Source of the DNA: CAYGDT01 sp964348745
Lineage (GTDB): Bacteria > Patescibacteriota > Gracilibacteria > Peribacterales > Peribacteraceae
Assembly: GCA_964348745.1 (NCBI GenBank)
Contig: CAYGDT010000001.1
Span: forward strand, 1-64,000
Length of the DNA: 64,000 nucleotides
Direction of reading: 5' to 3'
In this document: positions 26,672 to 35,091 of the stretch, in pieces
Position numbering within the stretch: position 1 is the first letter of the stretch
Layout: each line of letters starts with the position of its first letter
Made by a program: the position numbers and the translations under genes
Notes under the pieces: generated by a model
Databases searched by the model: none
Seen by the model: the letters and a program-made list of their open reading frames with translations, nothing else
Told to the model about the DNA's origin: nothing

Positions 26672-27638
26672 ACATCAGTTCATTCAACATCTGGGAGTCC
26701 GAGTTCATGGATGGTTGCGTCACGTCCATTCCCGGTAGCGCATCGGGGGCAAGCTGCTCCGATGGCATGGTAAAGAGGACTGCAGGCGAGAAAATCGTTG
26801 CATCTTCCGGCGGTGTAATATTAGGAGCACTGTTTAGATTTCGAAATGTAACGGTAAAAGACGCCGAAGCAGTCCCACCGTTTTGCATGGGGATTGCGGC
26901 GATCATCCATTGGAGTTTTTGCAGGTAGTACGTCTGCTCATCTATCCATATCTGCCCGCTCGCATCTATTTCACTTAACTGTATTTTTGCAGCCGAAACG
27001 TCAAACTCCTCCCCCTTTTGCTCAGCTTGTTGTTCAAGAAACGCAAGAAGTTTTTCTTTGTCCAGAGTAACGTCGTAATGATACGAAGATCTGCCGTTCA
27101 CGGATTCCATTCCACGATCTTTGGTGACTTTGACCACTTGCGCCTGCGCCTGAAGCAAACGAGGATCAGGCGTGACAGTACCAATCACGACGGGCGTATC
27201 TCCCGCTGGAAGTTTCCACCAGCGATCGGCAAGTCTCGCTATGAGTTCCGGTTTGAAGAGCGTGCTACTCGGCTGCGAGGTCAGTGAATGGATGTTCAAG
27301 AACACTTCGTCGCCCGGCAACACGACAACCTCAACGTTTCCGCTGATCGACATTGCCTGGCCCCGTACTTCCTGATTGGCTGTCAGATCCAGCGTAAATC
27401 GCAACTCAAGTCCTGCATCTCCCAATATTCCGTCGATATGCGCAGTACCCTTGGTGGTGCTCGAAGCTGACGTAGCATCGAAATCCGCCTGCAATAGATA
27501 CTGCGCGGACTGCAGTGTTTGCGTTGCCTTAGCCGCCTGCGACAACACTTCCTCCGGCGGCATGGCACTCGGCGCATTGCCGGGTGAACAAGCTGCAAGA
27601 AGCAAACAGGAACCGAGGAGGAGTCCGCGAAGGTGCAT
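26652..27638 (-). CDS. Lipoprotein, LppX/LolA-like fold suspected
   Basis: A 328-residue lipoprotein with a short signal peptide and lipobox LLAAC, so the mature protein begins at Cys16. After it come a helix (PPEEVLSQAAKATQTLQSAQ) and a long series of strands with ADFDATSASSTTKGTAHIDG and WIDEQTYYLQKLQW. This order resembles the LppX/LprG and LolA-type lipid-binding half-barrels, but that is pattern matching only. It is the first gene of the operon with the PKD protein. The C-terminal 60 residues are low-complexity. Confidence 0.72.
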   Translation of the reverse strand: MHLRGLLLGSCLLLAACSPGNAPSAMPPEEVLSQAAKATQTLQSAQYLLQADFDATSASSTTKGTAHIDGILGDAGLELRFTLDLTANQEVRGQAMSISGNVEVVVLPGDEVFLNIHSLTSQPSSTLFKPELIARLADRWWKLPAGDTPVVIGTVTPDPRLLQAQAQVVKVTKDRGMESVNGRSSYHYDVTLDKEKLLAFLEQQAEQKGEEFDVSAAKIQLSEIDASGQIWIDEQTYYLQKLQWMIAAIPMQNGGTASASFTVTFRNLNSAPNITPPEDATIFSPAVLFTMPSEQLAPDALPGMDVTQPSMNSDSQMLNELMFDFTSQ

Positions 27639-27683
27639 ACAGGAAAAGGTTGACGCTATTCTGACAGAAAAAGACTGCGCGAT

Positions 27684-28619
27684 CTAGCGACCGCGCCGCA
27701 CCGTGGATTCGATATCCCCCGGCTCCTCGATGACAAACTGAATGGTACGGCTGCGGCTTGCGACAATGTCTCCACGAAGACCGAATTTTAAGGTCTGATT
27801 TTTCTCCAATACATACGGGGGATTGAACACGAGACGAACGCGATGAGCCGATAGTTGAGCAGCAATATCGCTCACGGCACGACTACGATAATCGATGGAA
27901 AGATTACGCAGATCCGCATCGCTCGCCGAACCACGATTCGTAAACGTTATCGCATGAATCACTTGGTCATCAACGCCGTCTGCGGCGAGGGTAAACCTTA
28001 GGAGCAATTGCCTCGCTCCGTAATGCGCGGTTGAAGTGAGTTTCAGGTAATCGACACTGACCTGCCCGACACGCGGACCCGTGGTACGGAGCGTACGGGT
28101 AAAGTCGCCGTCACGTTGATCAATACGCACGGTCGATGTTCCCGCGTCGATGGCCTTAAGCTCAAAGCGGTGCTGCCCCGAAACTGCTGCATCGGGCGAG
28201 AAGTCAGCGAGGATCGTTACGTCTTCCGTATCGCAGGTAGAAATCGTAAACCCGCGAGTATTGAGGGAAACAGTACCATCGCGGCTCGGTGTTCCCGATG
28301 CCGAAGATATTCGAACACCGCGGTGCATTGCATAGACAGATACGACATCCGCACTAAGTCCAAGTCCCCTTCTCTGCACTGCGATCGTATTGATCGTAAC
28401 ATCTCCGCCGCACTCTGCGGTCAGTCGCAGCCGTAGCATTTCAACCCGCTGCGAGCCGGGCGGCACAGCTGCGGTCGTAGACTCCGCATCGACCGTCAAT
28501 TTCCCTTTTGGTTGAACTGATTGCATGTACTGCATCGTCTGAACCGGGCGGTATGTGGAAGATCCGGCCGGCAAACGAAACTGATCGATGTAGTACGCAA
28601 GGAGAAGTGGAGCGAGCAT
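27684..28619 (-). CDS. Envelope protein with CPR-type beta domains
   Basis: A 311-residue protein with a short N-terminal hydrophobic stretch (MLAPLLLAYYIDQF) that may anchor it, then two beta domains. The second (about residues 195-300) has the pattern GSASDADLRNLSIDY then LEKNQTLKFGLRGDI and IQFVIEEPGDI, which I associate with surface proteins of CPR bacteria. ATG 28619 was chosen because a TTG-TATACT promoter element lies eight bases upstream; the longer reading runs through that element. It sits head to head with tRNA-Pro. Function is not known. Confidence 0.65.
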   Translation of the reverse strand: MLAPLLLAYYIDQFRLPAGSSTYRPVQTMQYMQSVQPKGKLTVDAESTTAAVPPGSQRVEMLRLRLTAECGGDVTINTIAVQRRGLGLSADVVSVYAMHRGVRISSASGTPSRDGTVSLNTRGFTISTCDTEDVTILADFSPDAAVSGQHRFELKAIDAGTSTVRIDQRDGDFTRTLRTTGPRVGQVSVDYLKLTSTAHYGARQLLLRFTLAADGVDDQVIHAITFTNRGSASDADLRNLSIDYRSRAVSDIAAQLSAHRVRLVFNPPYVLEKNQTLKFGLRGDIVASRSRTIQFVIEEPGDIESTVRRGR

Positions 28620-28627
28620 GAGGTCGT

Positions 28628-28633
28628 AGTATA
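28628..28633 (-). promoter_or_regulatory. -10 element for the envelope protein gene
   Basis: TATACT on the minus strand, preceded by TTG, ends eight bases before the ATG at 28619 (leader about two bases). No convincing -35 hexamer at normal spacing. Confidence 0.45.
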
Positions 28634-28693
28634 CAACATCGAGAAGCACTCTGGACAAGTGCAGGGAGTTTTACCGTATACTGCATTCGGTCT

Positions 28694-28770
28694 CGGGATG
28701 TAGCTCAGTTGGCTAGAGCGCGTGATTCGGGTTCACGAGGTCGAGAGTTCAAGTCCCTCCATCCCGACCA
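28694..28770 (+). tRNA. tRNA-Pro (anticodon CGG), CCA encoded
   Basis: A 77-base cloverleaf. Acceptor CGGGATG pairs with CATCCCG, D-stem GCTC with GAGC, anticodon stem CGTGA with TCACG around the loop TTCGGGT, giving anticodon CGG followed by G37 as usual for proline. The T-stem GAGAG/CCCTC has one A-C mismatch (positions 52-62). CCA is encoded at 28768-28770. A frame running through this tRNA into the next gene is not real coding sequence. Confidence 0.93.
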
Positions 28771-28811
28771 GCCTTCGCTCCTCTGCGGAGGAGCTATGGC
28801 TGGCAAGCCGG
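28768..28811. repeat. Dispersed palindromic element fused to the tRNA-Pro 3' end
   Basis: Outer arms CCAGCC (28768-28773) and GGCTGG (28798-28803) enclose inner arms GCTCCT and AGGAGC. The first outer arm starts with the CCA of tRNA-Pro. The right end (GGCTGGCAAGCC) matches, in reverse complement, the element at 35402-35432 and more loosely the one at 63049-63078. Confidence 0.65.
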
Positions 28812-28829
28812 ATACAATCTCTCGAGCAT

Positions 28830-30497
28830 ATGCAGAAGACGTGTAAAAATTGTGGCGACTCATTTGGGATCACTCGGGACGATCTCGCATTTTACGACCG
28901 TGTTGCGCCAACATTTGACGGAATCCACGAACCAATTCCATCACCTTCTAATTGTCCCGCATGCCGTCAACAATCTCGTCTCATTCATAAAAATTTCTTC
29001 AACTTCTACAAGCGGACATGTTCCATGACGGGGGAGAACATCATTTCCATGTACAAAGAAGATGCACCCTTTCCGGTATATGACATTCGTTTTTGGTGGA
29101 GCGATGCATGGAATCCGTTAGAGTTCGGCCAAGAGGTCGACCATGGCAAATCTTTTTTCGAGCAAATGCAGAGTTTGTCTGTCCGTGTACCACGACCGGC
29201 GAATGTCGTTGTTCAGTCCGATAATTCGGATTATTGCAATTATTGCTTTGAAACGAGAAATTCATACTTAATCGGGGGATCAGTACGGAACGAAGATTGT
29301 GCATTCGGACACATCGTCTGGGATTCCAAGAACTGCGTCGATTGTCTGCATGTTTTCCGTTGCGAACTCTGCTACGAGTGCATCGCATCCAGCGACTGCT
29401 ATGCTATTTGCTACGCAAAAGATTGCGAGAATTGCAGTGATAGTTGGTATCTCGATGATTGCGTCGGTTGCAAATCGTGTTTCGGTTGCGTAGGACTGCG
29501 TAACAAGGAATATCATATTTTCAACATCCCCCATTCCAAGGATGACTATGAGACTACCATGCAAAAACTGTTACAGACTCCCGTTGAAGTAAAAGACCGC
29601 ATGAAGGAGCTGCAAAAAACACACATCGTGAAATGCTTGCGCAGCATCGGATCGGAAAACGTAACTGGCGATTATATTTTAAACAGTCGCAATATCCGAT
29701 CTTCATTTGATCTAAAGAACTGTGAAGATTGTGCATATTGCGGTACACTGAACGGTTTCAAGGATGCCATGGACTGTGATTACGCCGCTACTCCCTCGGA
29801 GCTGACCTATAACAGCATGACCAGCTACGGGTATGCCATCCTCTGCAGCTCCAATTGTATGGCGGTCAGTTCCAATCTTACGTATTGTGACACATGCTTT
29901 TCCTGTAAGAATTGCTTTGGCTGTATTGGTATGCGTAATGCACAGTTCTGCATTTTGAATAAGCAGTATTCACAGGAAGATTTTGAGCAATTGGCTGCCA
30001 AGATTGTTGAAAAAATGAAGAGTGACGCGGAATGGGGCACATTTTTCCCGTCTTCCCTGTGCCCTTTTGGCTACAATGAAACGCTCGCATTTGAGTTTTT
30101 CCCCCTGACAAAAGAGCAGGCCATCGAAAGTGGTTTTTCATGGAGTGATTACAATCCTCCTCCGCCGCAAGCTCAGAAAACCATCCCCGCCTCGGCGCTT
30201 CCGGGCAACATAGAAGACGTACCGGATGATATTCTCCATTGGGCGATCTCTTGCGAGGTATCAGGTCGTCCGTTCAAGCTCATAAAACTGGAATTGGATT
30301 TTTACCGCAAAATGAAGTTAACAGTTCCTCGCATGCATCCTGACGAACGCCACCGTCAAAGAATGAGTGTGCGAAATCCGCGTGTACTACACAATCGGGA
30401 GTGTGCGAAGTGCAGTAAGGCAATCGAAACGATCTATACTCCTGATCGTCCCGAAATCGTCTATTGCGAGGAATGCTATTTGAAGGAAGTGTACTAA
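28830..30497 (+). CDS. Cysteine-rich zinc-ribbon protein, paralogue 1 (555 aa)
   Basis: The N-terminus has a treble-clef or ribbon motif (CKNCGDSFGITRDDLAFYD then CPACR), and the C-terminus has another (CAKCSKAIETIY ... VYCEECY). Between them lie dozens of CxxC and single cysteines in a repeated pattern such as NCVDCLHVFRCELCYECI and CKNCFGCIGMRN, suggesting a solenoid of small metal sites. It is about half identical by eye to the gene that follows, so the two arose by tandem duplication. I recall similar proteins as a CPR family, sometimes database-labelled CaiB/BaiF by mistake; no such transferase domain is visible. The true start is ATG 28830, directly before the first ribbon; the longer frame begins inside tRNA-Pro. 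Role is unknown; nucleic-acid or metal binding is plausible. Confidence 0.8.
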   Translation: MQKTCKNCGDSFGITRDDLAFYDRVAPTFDGIHEPIPSPSNCPACRQQSRLIHKNFFNFYKRTCSMTGENIISMYKEDAPFPVYDIRFWWSDAWNPLEFGQEVDHGKSFFEQMQSLSVRVPRPANVVVQSDNSDYCNYCFETRNSYLIGGSVRNEDCAFGHIVWDSKNCVDCLHVFRCELCYECIASSDCYAICYAKDCENCSDSWYLDDCVGCKSCFGCVGLRNKEYHIFNIPHSKDDYETTMQKLLQTPVEVKDRMKELQKTHIVKCLRSIGSENVTGDYILNSRNIRSSFDLKNCEDCAYCGTLNGFKDAMDCDYAATPSELTYNSMTSYGYAILCSSNCMAVSSNLTYCDTCFSCKNCFGCIGMRNAQFCILNKQYSQEDFEQLAAKIVEKMKSDAEWGTFFPSSLCPFGYNETLAFEFFPLTKEQAIESGFSWSDYNPPPPQAQKTIPASALPGNIEDVPDDILHWAISCEVSGRPFKLIKLELDFYRKMKLTVPRMHPDERHRQRMSVRNPRVLHNRECAKCSKAIETIYTPDRPEIVYCEECYLKEVY

Positions 30498-30499
30498 CG

Positions 30500-30572
30500 A
30501 GCTTGTAGCTTGTAGCTGATAGCTTGCAAATTTTATTTTCCCTATAAGCTGTAAGCTATAAACTATAAGCTC
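30500..30572. repeat. Self-similar spacer repeat between the cysteine-rich paralogues
   Basis: About 70 bases made of the words AGCTTGTAGCT, TATAAGCT and GTAAGCTATA in both orientations, able to form several alternative hairpins around AGCTTATAG. It resembles in construction, not in sequence, the spacers at 20090-20182 and 36334-36390. Confidence 0.6.
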
Positions 30573-30573
30573 T

Positions 30574-32244
30574 ATGAAAAAATCCTGCACCCAATGCTCG
30601 GCATCCTTTGCCATCACGGAGGAAGATCTTGCATTTTACGATAAGGTTTCACCGATATTTGGAGGAAAGAAACAAGCAATTCCTCCTCCTACGTTCTGTC
30701 CCGAGTGTCGCATGCAGCGCAGAATGTCACACCGAAATATCAGACACCTTTATCGAAGTGTATCATCCAAGAGCGGCGAAACTCTGCTTTCAATGTACGC
30801 CCCGGAATCAAACTTCACTGTCTATAGCCAGAATGAATGGTGGAGCGACGACTGGAATCCGTTGCAATACGAACAACCAGTCGATCTTTCCAAGTCATTC
30901 TTTGCACAATTTGGAGAACTGCGAAAGCTGGTTCCACGCTTCAACGTCTATAACCGCGAAAGCGAGAATTGTGAGTATGTGAACTATGCGCCGCACAATA
31001 AGAACTGCTATCTGCTCTTCGGTTGCTGGTTTGACGAAGACTGTTTCTACGGTGACACAATGATGGAGTGCAAGAATTGTGTTGATGGTCTGAACGTGGA
31101 GCGCTCTCAGCTCTGCTATGAGCAGGTCGATTGTGACAACAACTACAACTCAATCTACTGCCAAACATGCAGCGAAACAACGGACAGTGCCTGTTGCTTT
31201 GATTGTCGCGGCGTACAGCACTGCATCGGCTGTTGGAATTTGCGAAATAAGCAGTACCATATTTTCAATGAACAGGCGTCAAAGGAAGAGGTAGATGCAC
31301 TGCGCGCTCAGTTTTCGAACTATGAATTCACCAAAAAATTCTTACAAGATTTTCGACTACGTAAGCAGAAGCAAGCCATTCACAAAGCCGTGGATGGAAG
31401 CAACAACGAAAACTGTACCGGCGACTTCCTCTTCGATTGCAAGAATGTATATTTCGCTTTCGTTGGATATAGGAGTCAGGATGTGCGCTACGCCTCACGA
31501 TTTATCGATCAGAAAGACAGTGCTGATCTCGAAGGAGTCGGTAAAGGAGAATTGGTCTATGAGTCAATGTGTAATGATTTCGCGTATAGCAGCATTGGAT
31601 GTACCACATGTGAGAATTTAAAATCCGTTTTCTATTCCGATCTCTGCTTTAATTGTAAGGATTGTTTCGGATGCATTTCCCTTCGTAACAAGCAATACTG
31701 CATTCTCAACAAACAATACACTAAAGAAGAGTATGAAACGCTGGTGCTTCGCATTATCGAACATATGAAAAAGATTGGTGAATGGGGCGAGTTCTTCCCT
31801 ATTCAACTTTCTCCGTTTGCGTACAACGAAACACTGGCCCAGGAATTCTACCCCTTATCAAAGAGAGACATTGAGGAGAATGGGTGGGAATGGCGCGATG
31901 AAGAAGAACCGCCAAAAGTCGAAAAAGTGATCCCAGCATCTCAACTCCCCGACTCCATCAAAGACATTCCCGACGACATCCAAAATTGGGCAGTCGAGTG
32001 TGAAGTAACAGGTAAGCCGTTCAAAATCACATCGCAAGAACTTCGATTTTATCGTGAACAGAATGTACCCATGCCGCGACGCAGCCCAGATCAGCGGTAT
32101 CTAGATCGTTTTCATCAACGCAACCCTCGCAAATTCTGGAACCGCAAATGCGCCAAATGCAAAAAAGATATGCAAACGACCTACGCTCCTGATCGTCCCG
32201 AAATCGTCTATTGCGAATCCTGTTACCTCGCAGAGGTATACTGA
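30574..32244 (+). CDS. Cysteine-rich zinc-ribbon protein, paralogue 2 (556 aa)
   Basis: Same layout as the preceding gene: ribbon at the N-terminus (CTQCSASFAITEEDLAFYD, CPECR), many CxxC motifs through the middle (CKNCVDGLNVERSQLCYEQ, CKDCFGCISLRNKQYCI), a W.WRDEEEPP segment, and a closing ribbon (CAKCKKDMQTTYAPDRPEIV, CESCY). The ends are nearly identical in the two paralogues while the cysteine-repeat core has diverged, which suggests that the core determines what each one binds. It starts 76 bases after paralogue 1, separated by the repeat spacer, and is convergent with the DUF5674 pair. Confidence 0.8.
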   Translation: MKKSCTQCSASFAITEEDLAFYDKVSPIFGGKKQAIPPPTFCPECRMQRRMSHRNIRHLYRSVSSKSGETLLSMYAPESNFTVYSQNEWWSDDWNPLQYEQPVDLSKSFFAQFGELRKLVPRFNVYNRESENCEYVNYAPHNKNCYLLFGCWFDEDCFYGDTMMECKNCVDGLNVERSQLCYEQVDCDNNYNSIYCQTCSETTDSACCFDCRGVQHCIGCWNLRNKQYHIFNEQASKEEVDALRAQFSNYEFTKKFLQDFRLRKQKQAIHKAVDGSNNENCTGDFLFDCKNVYFAFVGYRSQDVRYASRFIDQKDSADLEGVGKGELVYESMCNDFAYSSIGCTTCENLKSVFYSDLCFNCKDCFGCISLRNKQYCILNKQYTKEEYETLVLRIIEHMKKIGEWGEFFPIQLSPFAYNETLAQEFYPLSKRDIEENGWEWRDEEEPPKVEKVIPASQLPDSIKDIPDDIQNWAVECEVTGKPFKITSQELRFYREQNVPMPRRSPDQRYLDRFHQRNPRKFWNRKCAKCKKDMQTTYAPDRPEIVYCESCYLAEVY

Positions 32245-32249
32245 TTCGC

Positions 32250-32579
32250 CTACAGCTTCGCAGCAGTCGTAAACTGGAGGAAATACCGATCCAGTGACAC
32301 GTCAGTCGAATGATAGACATTGTCGCCGACAAGAAAATCACACAGCACCTCACGCGCACGACAAATTTCACGAAGGCGATATCTGTTTTTCGGATCTGAA
32401 ATCGACAAATCGAGTAGTTCCAACATTCTTTCGAGTGCTGATTGCATGCGAACATTGTTGCCCATACTCTTCGCCTTGGCGGCACGCGATACTTCGCTAC
32501 CAACATGGGCTAGTTGTAGAGCTAGAGGAAAACTGTTCCACCGACCTGCAGCCAATTCCGTATGCATGGGGGTGCTCAT
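32250..32579 (-). CDS. Small helical protein, partner of DUF5674
   Basis: A 109-residue helical protein with no export signal. Its sequence (LALQLAHVGSEVSRAAKAK, ELLDLSISDPKN, REICRAREVLCDFLVGDN, SLDRYFLQF) fits a small conserved family that I recall next to DUF5674 in many CPR genomes. Its start overlaps the end of the DUF5674 gene by four bases (ATGA), so the two are translationally coupled and probably act together. Function is unknown; a toxin-antitoxin or RNA-related pair is conceivable but unsupported. Confidence 0.75.
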   Translation of the reverse strand: MSTPMHTELAAGRWNSFPLALQLAHVGSEVSRAAKAKSMGNNVRMQSALERMLELLDLSISDPKNRYRLREICRAREVLCDFLVGDNVYHSTDVSLDRYFLQFTTAAKL

Positions 32580-32923
32580 GCGAGGAGAGAGGAAACGACA
32601 GCGCGAATACGTTTCTGCAGGGTGGGATCATCCACTCCACGTGAACGATTGCCTTGTGATGGCCTTACATTGATCATCGAATCAAACTCCAGCCAGTCTT
32701 CAGTCGAAATGTCAGGATACAGGTTAATGCCCCAGAGATGTTCTTGCATCGATCCTTGTTCCAGCAGAATCTGTTCCTCGTCGGCATGCAATTCGCCGCC
32801 GATTGCCATGATACTGCGATCAATGTCCACGACTGCTTTCACCATATCTCCGAAGCGCTCTTTAGCAAGCGCCTTCAAGACACTGCGATCGACTGGTGTG
32901 ATGACAACCTGCATGGGTGACAT
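32576..32923 (-). CDS. DUF5674 family protein
   Basis: A 115-residue protein that I recognise as DUF5674 from its core: ERFGDMVKAVVDIDR, IMAIGGELHADEEQILLEQGS and WGINLYP, then EFDSMINVRPSQGNRSRGV. Such strong conservation of a short protein, with invariant H, E, N and R residues, suggests an enzyme or nucleic-acid-binding function, but none is established. It is upstream of its usual partner and overlaps it by four bases. A TGC-TATACT promoter element ends six bases before the ATG, so the message should be leaderless. Confidence 0.82.
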   Translation of the reverse strand: MSPMQVVITPVDRSVLKALAKERFGDMVKAVVDIDRSIMAIGGELHADEEQILLEQGSMQEHLWGINLYPDISTEDWLEFDSMINVRPSQGNRSRGVDDPTLQKRIRAVVSSLLA

Positions 32924-32929
32924 GGCATT

Positions 32930-32938
32930 AGTATAGCA
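32930..32938 (-). promoter_or_regulatory. Extended -10 promoter for the DUF5674 operon, leaderless
   Basis: On the minus strand TGC precedes TATACT (32930-32935), which is followed by exactly six bases and the ATG at 32923. No -35 hexamer is obvious. Confidence 0.55.
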
Positions 32939-33015
32939 AACTTCCTTTTACGCTCCCATAAGGAGCAGCCAAAACATACCTACACATTGTCCTCACGTTG
33001 TTATTCCGGGTCTAA

Positions 33016-33753
33016 CTATAAAGATTGCCACACCCGCTCGAAGACTACTCGCTGGGTGGATGCGAGAGTTGTGCTGAAAATCTCGATGGCTGCAACTTGA
33101 TTTTCTCCATACGTAATCATGCAGATTCTGTCTTTGCAAATGATGCAGTCTGATAGGAATTTTACGGCCTCAGGCAGAATTTTTATTTGATGGCGTTTTG
33201 AATGAAAGCCATTTTTATATGCGCGTGCTTCCTTGCAATCAACAATGATCTCTTTTGCCTCACCCTTATGGGTGCTGAGGATTTCAGGAATGATATTGAG
33301 ATAGGCTGGCACCATGCTTTTCACAACTGCTGGATTGAAAAAGGAGTAGAACTGTTCGTCATGCGCCAGCGACTCATACATCTTCATCACTGCCTCTTTC
33401 CCCTCTAAAAACTTCACTTTTGGCGTGACGCTCAATGTGTTTTCAAGCGTCTCCAACGTAGGCAATTTTTCTTTCAGAAGCAGTAATGTTTCTCTGATAT
33501 TCCTCTCGTCAGCCTTCAGAACATCGGCAATGTCTTTCACCGGAATACATTTTACATATTTGATGCCTGTGCGCTCAAATTCCTCAATGAGACGATGCCC
33601 TTTGAGTTTCTCCACAATAAAATACATGGAGGAACGAGGTATACCTACATGCTTTGCAATGACACTGATCGGTTGTGCCCCGAGTGGCAGTAATTTCATA
33701 AAAGTCTCGGTTTCCTTTTCGTTGAGCCCTAGTTTGGAGAAGAGTTCATCCAC
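33016..33753 (-). CDS. TrmB-family transcriptional regulator
   Basis: A 245-residue regulator. Residues 1-75 form a winged helix-turn-helix of TrmB type (LNEKETETFMKLLPLGAQPI then AKHVGIPRSSMYFIVEKLKG), followed by a short coiled coil and a C-terminal domain of about 120 residues (KVKFLEGKEAVMKMYESLA onward) resembling the phospholipase-D-like effector domain of this family, without visible catalytic motifs. TrmB proteins usually answer to small metabolites such as sugars. It is divergent from the 2OG-Fe dioxygenase gene, with about 120 bases between the two starts, so it may control that gene. Confidence 0.85.
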   Translation of the reverse strand: MDELFSKLGLNEKETETFMKLLPLGAQPISVIAKHVGIPRSSMYFIVEKLKGHRLIEEFERTGIKYVKCIPVKDIADVLKADERNIRETLLLLKEKLPTLETLENTLSVTPKVKFLEGKEAVMKMYESLAHDEQFYSFFNPAVVKSMVPAYLNIIPEILSTHKGEAKEIIVDCKEARAYKNGFHSKRHQIKILPEAVKFLSDCIICKDRICMITYGENQVAAIEIFSTTLASTQRVVFERVWQSL

Positions 33754-33875
33754 TTGTTGTTGTCGAAAATAATCGGCATATCAATTTTACCTCAATACAG
33801 AGCAAAAATCCATGTTATCTTACATACAGTCTATGATTATTGACTATATTTGACATAAAGAATTACTGTTACATT

Positions 33876-34694
33876 ATGAGTTTTAGAGCACTTGTTCATG
33901 AGGATGATCTCGGAGAAAATTTGCCTCCACTGCGAAAATTCCACTTAGCGGGCTTCGATATTGATAAGGAAAAATTCATAAAAGACGTCGAGGAAACTTT
34001 TGCTGATCTGCCCGAAGATCAGTACGACAAAATTCGAAAACAATCAGAGTATATTGCGCGAATTGTAAGGCATCGAATCAAAACAATTCAGGAAGGGCTT
34101 CTTTCGGGTGGTGCGGCAGCTACAGAATTTATGAATGTCCTTTCGCCAGCACAGCGAGAAGAATATGTGGCTATACGCGCATCTCGCTTCCGTCGTATCG
34201 CAAAGTATGAAGTTGATGTATCGGGAAGAAATCGCAGCATTGAGCGCGTACCAACAGGCGCGTACACGCAATACAATTTGCCTGAAGGCGATCCACGGGC
34301 AGTGCCTCGTACCTTTGAAGAAGCTTTGCCTGAGATTGCCGAGCACCCTGATCTTCAGCGCTTGCTGATAGCTCTGGCTCTGGAAGTGAAGAAGGTAAGG
34401 AAAAAGACAAAGATGACCATGGTGCTCCATCAGGTCAGGATGGATGCGCCTTACACATTGCCAGATAGAACCCATCGGGATGGGTGCCAATTTATTGTTT
34501 CTGCAATTCCTATTATTATGGAACAAGCAAAGGGTGCTTTGAGCAGTGTTTACGATTCGCAGCGAAAGCTTCTGCTCCGTACGCAGTTGCAAAAAGGAGA
34601 GGGGCTTTTCTTTGACGATGAGTACTACTTGCATGGCATCTCGCAGCTGCATACGGGAAAGAGAGGCACAATTGGGATTGATATTAATTACTGA
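33876..34694 (+). CDS. 2-oxoglutarate/Fe(II) dioxygenase family protein
   Basis: A 272-residue protein whose second half matches the 2OG-Fe dioxygenase family that includes amino-acid hydroxylases such as isoleucine dioxygenase. The metal ligands are visible: HRD in PDRTHRDGCQFIV (about residue 204) and the distal His in DDEYYLHGISQL (about 252), followed by a conserved GKRGTIGIDI strand with the arginine expected to hold 2-oxoglutarate. The N-terminal half is helical and not assigned. ATG 33876 is preferred to the one at 33840 since the extra residues are non-conserved in character; this is uncertain. Substrate is unknown; a free amino acid is possible from family knowledge. Confidence 0.75.
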   Translation: MSFRALVHEDDLGENLPPLRKFHLAGFDIDKEKFIKDVEETFADLPEDQYDKIRKQSEYIARIVRHRIKTIQEGLLSGGAAATEFMNVLSPAQREEYVAIRASRFRRIAKYEVDVSGRNRSIERVPTGAYTQYNLPEGDPRAVPRTFEEALPEIAEHPDLQRLLIALALEVKKVRKKTKMTMVLHQVRMDAPYTLPDRTHRDGCQFIVSAIPIIMEQAKGALSSVYDSQRKLLLRTQLQKGEGLFFDDEYYLHGISQLHTGKRGTIGIDINY

Positions 34695-34920
34695 ATATTG
34701 ATTGTAGTTTGATGGGCAGTCTTCATTTATAAAACATATTTATATTCTGTCATCTCTTTTTGTATACATATTTTATACAAGATACCCCCCTGCTCAGTAC
34801 TGTTTCGACCAAAAAGTCTGCGATATATGCATACCTATTCCGACCGTGTATTTCACCGCAAATATAGGTTCTTAACATTTTAGTACCATGTTATGAACAC
34901 GATATGTAGTCAAATACTAC

Positions 34921-34948
34921 TGGACAGCTTTAGGGCTATCCGTACACT
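34921..34948 (+). promoter_or_regulatory. Promoter upstream of the 43-residue peptide
   Basis: TGGACA (34921-34926), 16 bases, TACACT (34943-34948). The ATG at 34960 is eleven bases beyond the -10 box, giving a predicted leader of about five bases, in line with other genes in this window. Confidence 0.4.
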
Positions 34949-34959
34949 CCCGCAGCCCT

Positions 34960-35091
34960 ATGATTAACCCTAGAATAGATCACGTGAAGCAATTCACACA
35001 CCAAATCCCGGTGTCGGCTGTGGAACTCCACGCCGCCCTCATCGCCATGATGACTATCGTCATGGTGATGACCCTCCCCACTCTCGGCTAA
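34960..35091 (+). CDS. Possible 43-residue membrane peptide
   Basis: A short frame with a polar N-terminal half (MINPRIDHVKQFTHQ) and a hydrophobic second half (VELHAALIAMMTIVMVMTLP) that could be one membrane helix. It has a promoter at the spacing typical of this genome and lies in otherwise non-coding DNA, which are the only arguments for it. The opposite strand has a histidine-rich frame over the same bases that I regard as its shadow. Confidence 0.4.
   Translation: MINPRIDHVKQFTHQIPVSAVELHAALIAMMTIVMVMTLPTLG

Noticed and set aside
28722..28830. N-terminal extension of the first cysteine-rich protein
   Set aside because: This part of the frame lies within tRNA-Pro and the adjoining palindromic element; the protein begins at ATG 28830 directly before its first zinc ribbon.
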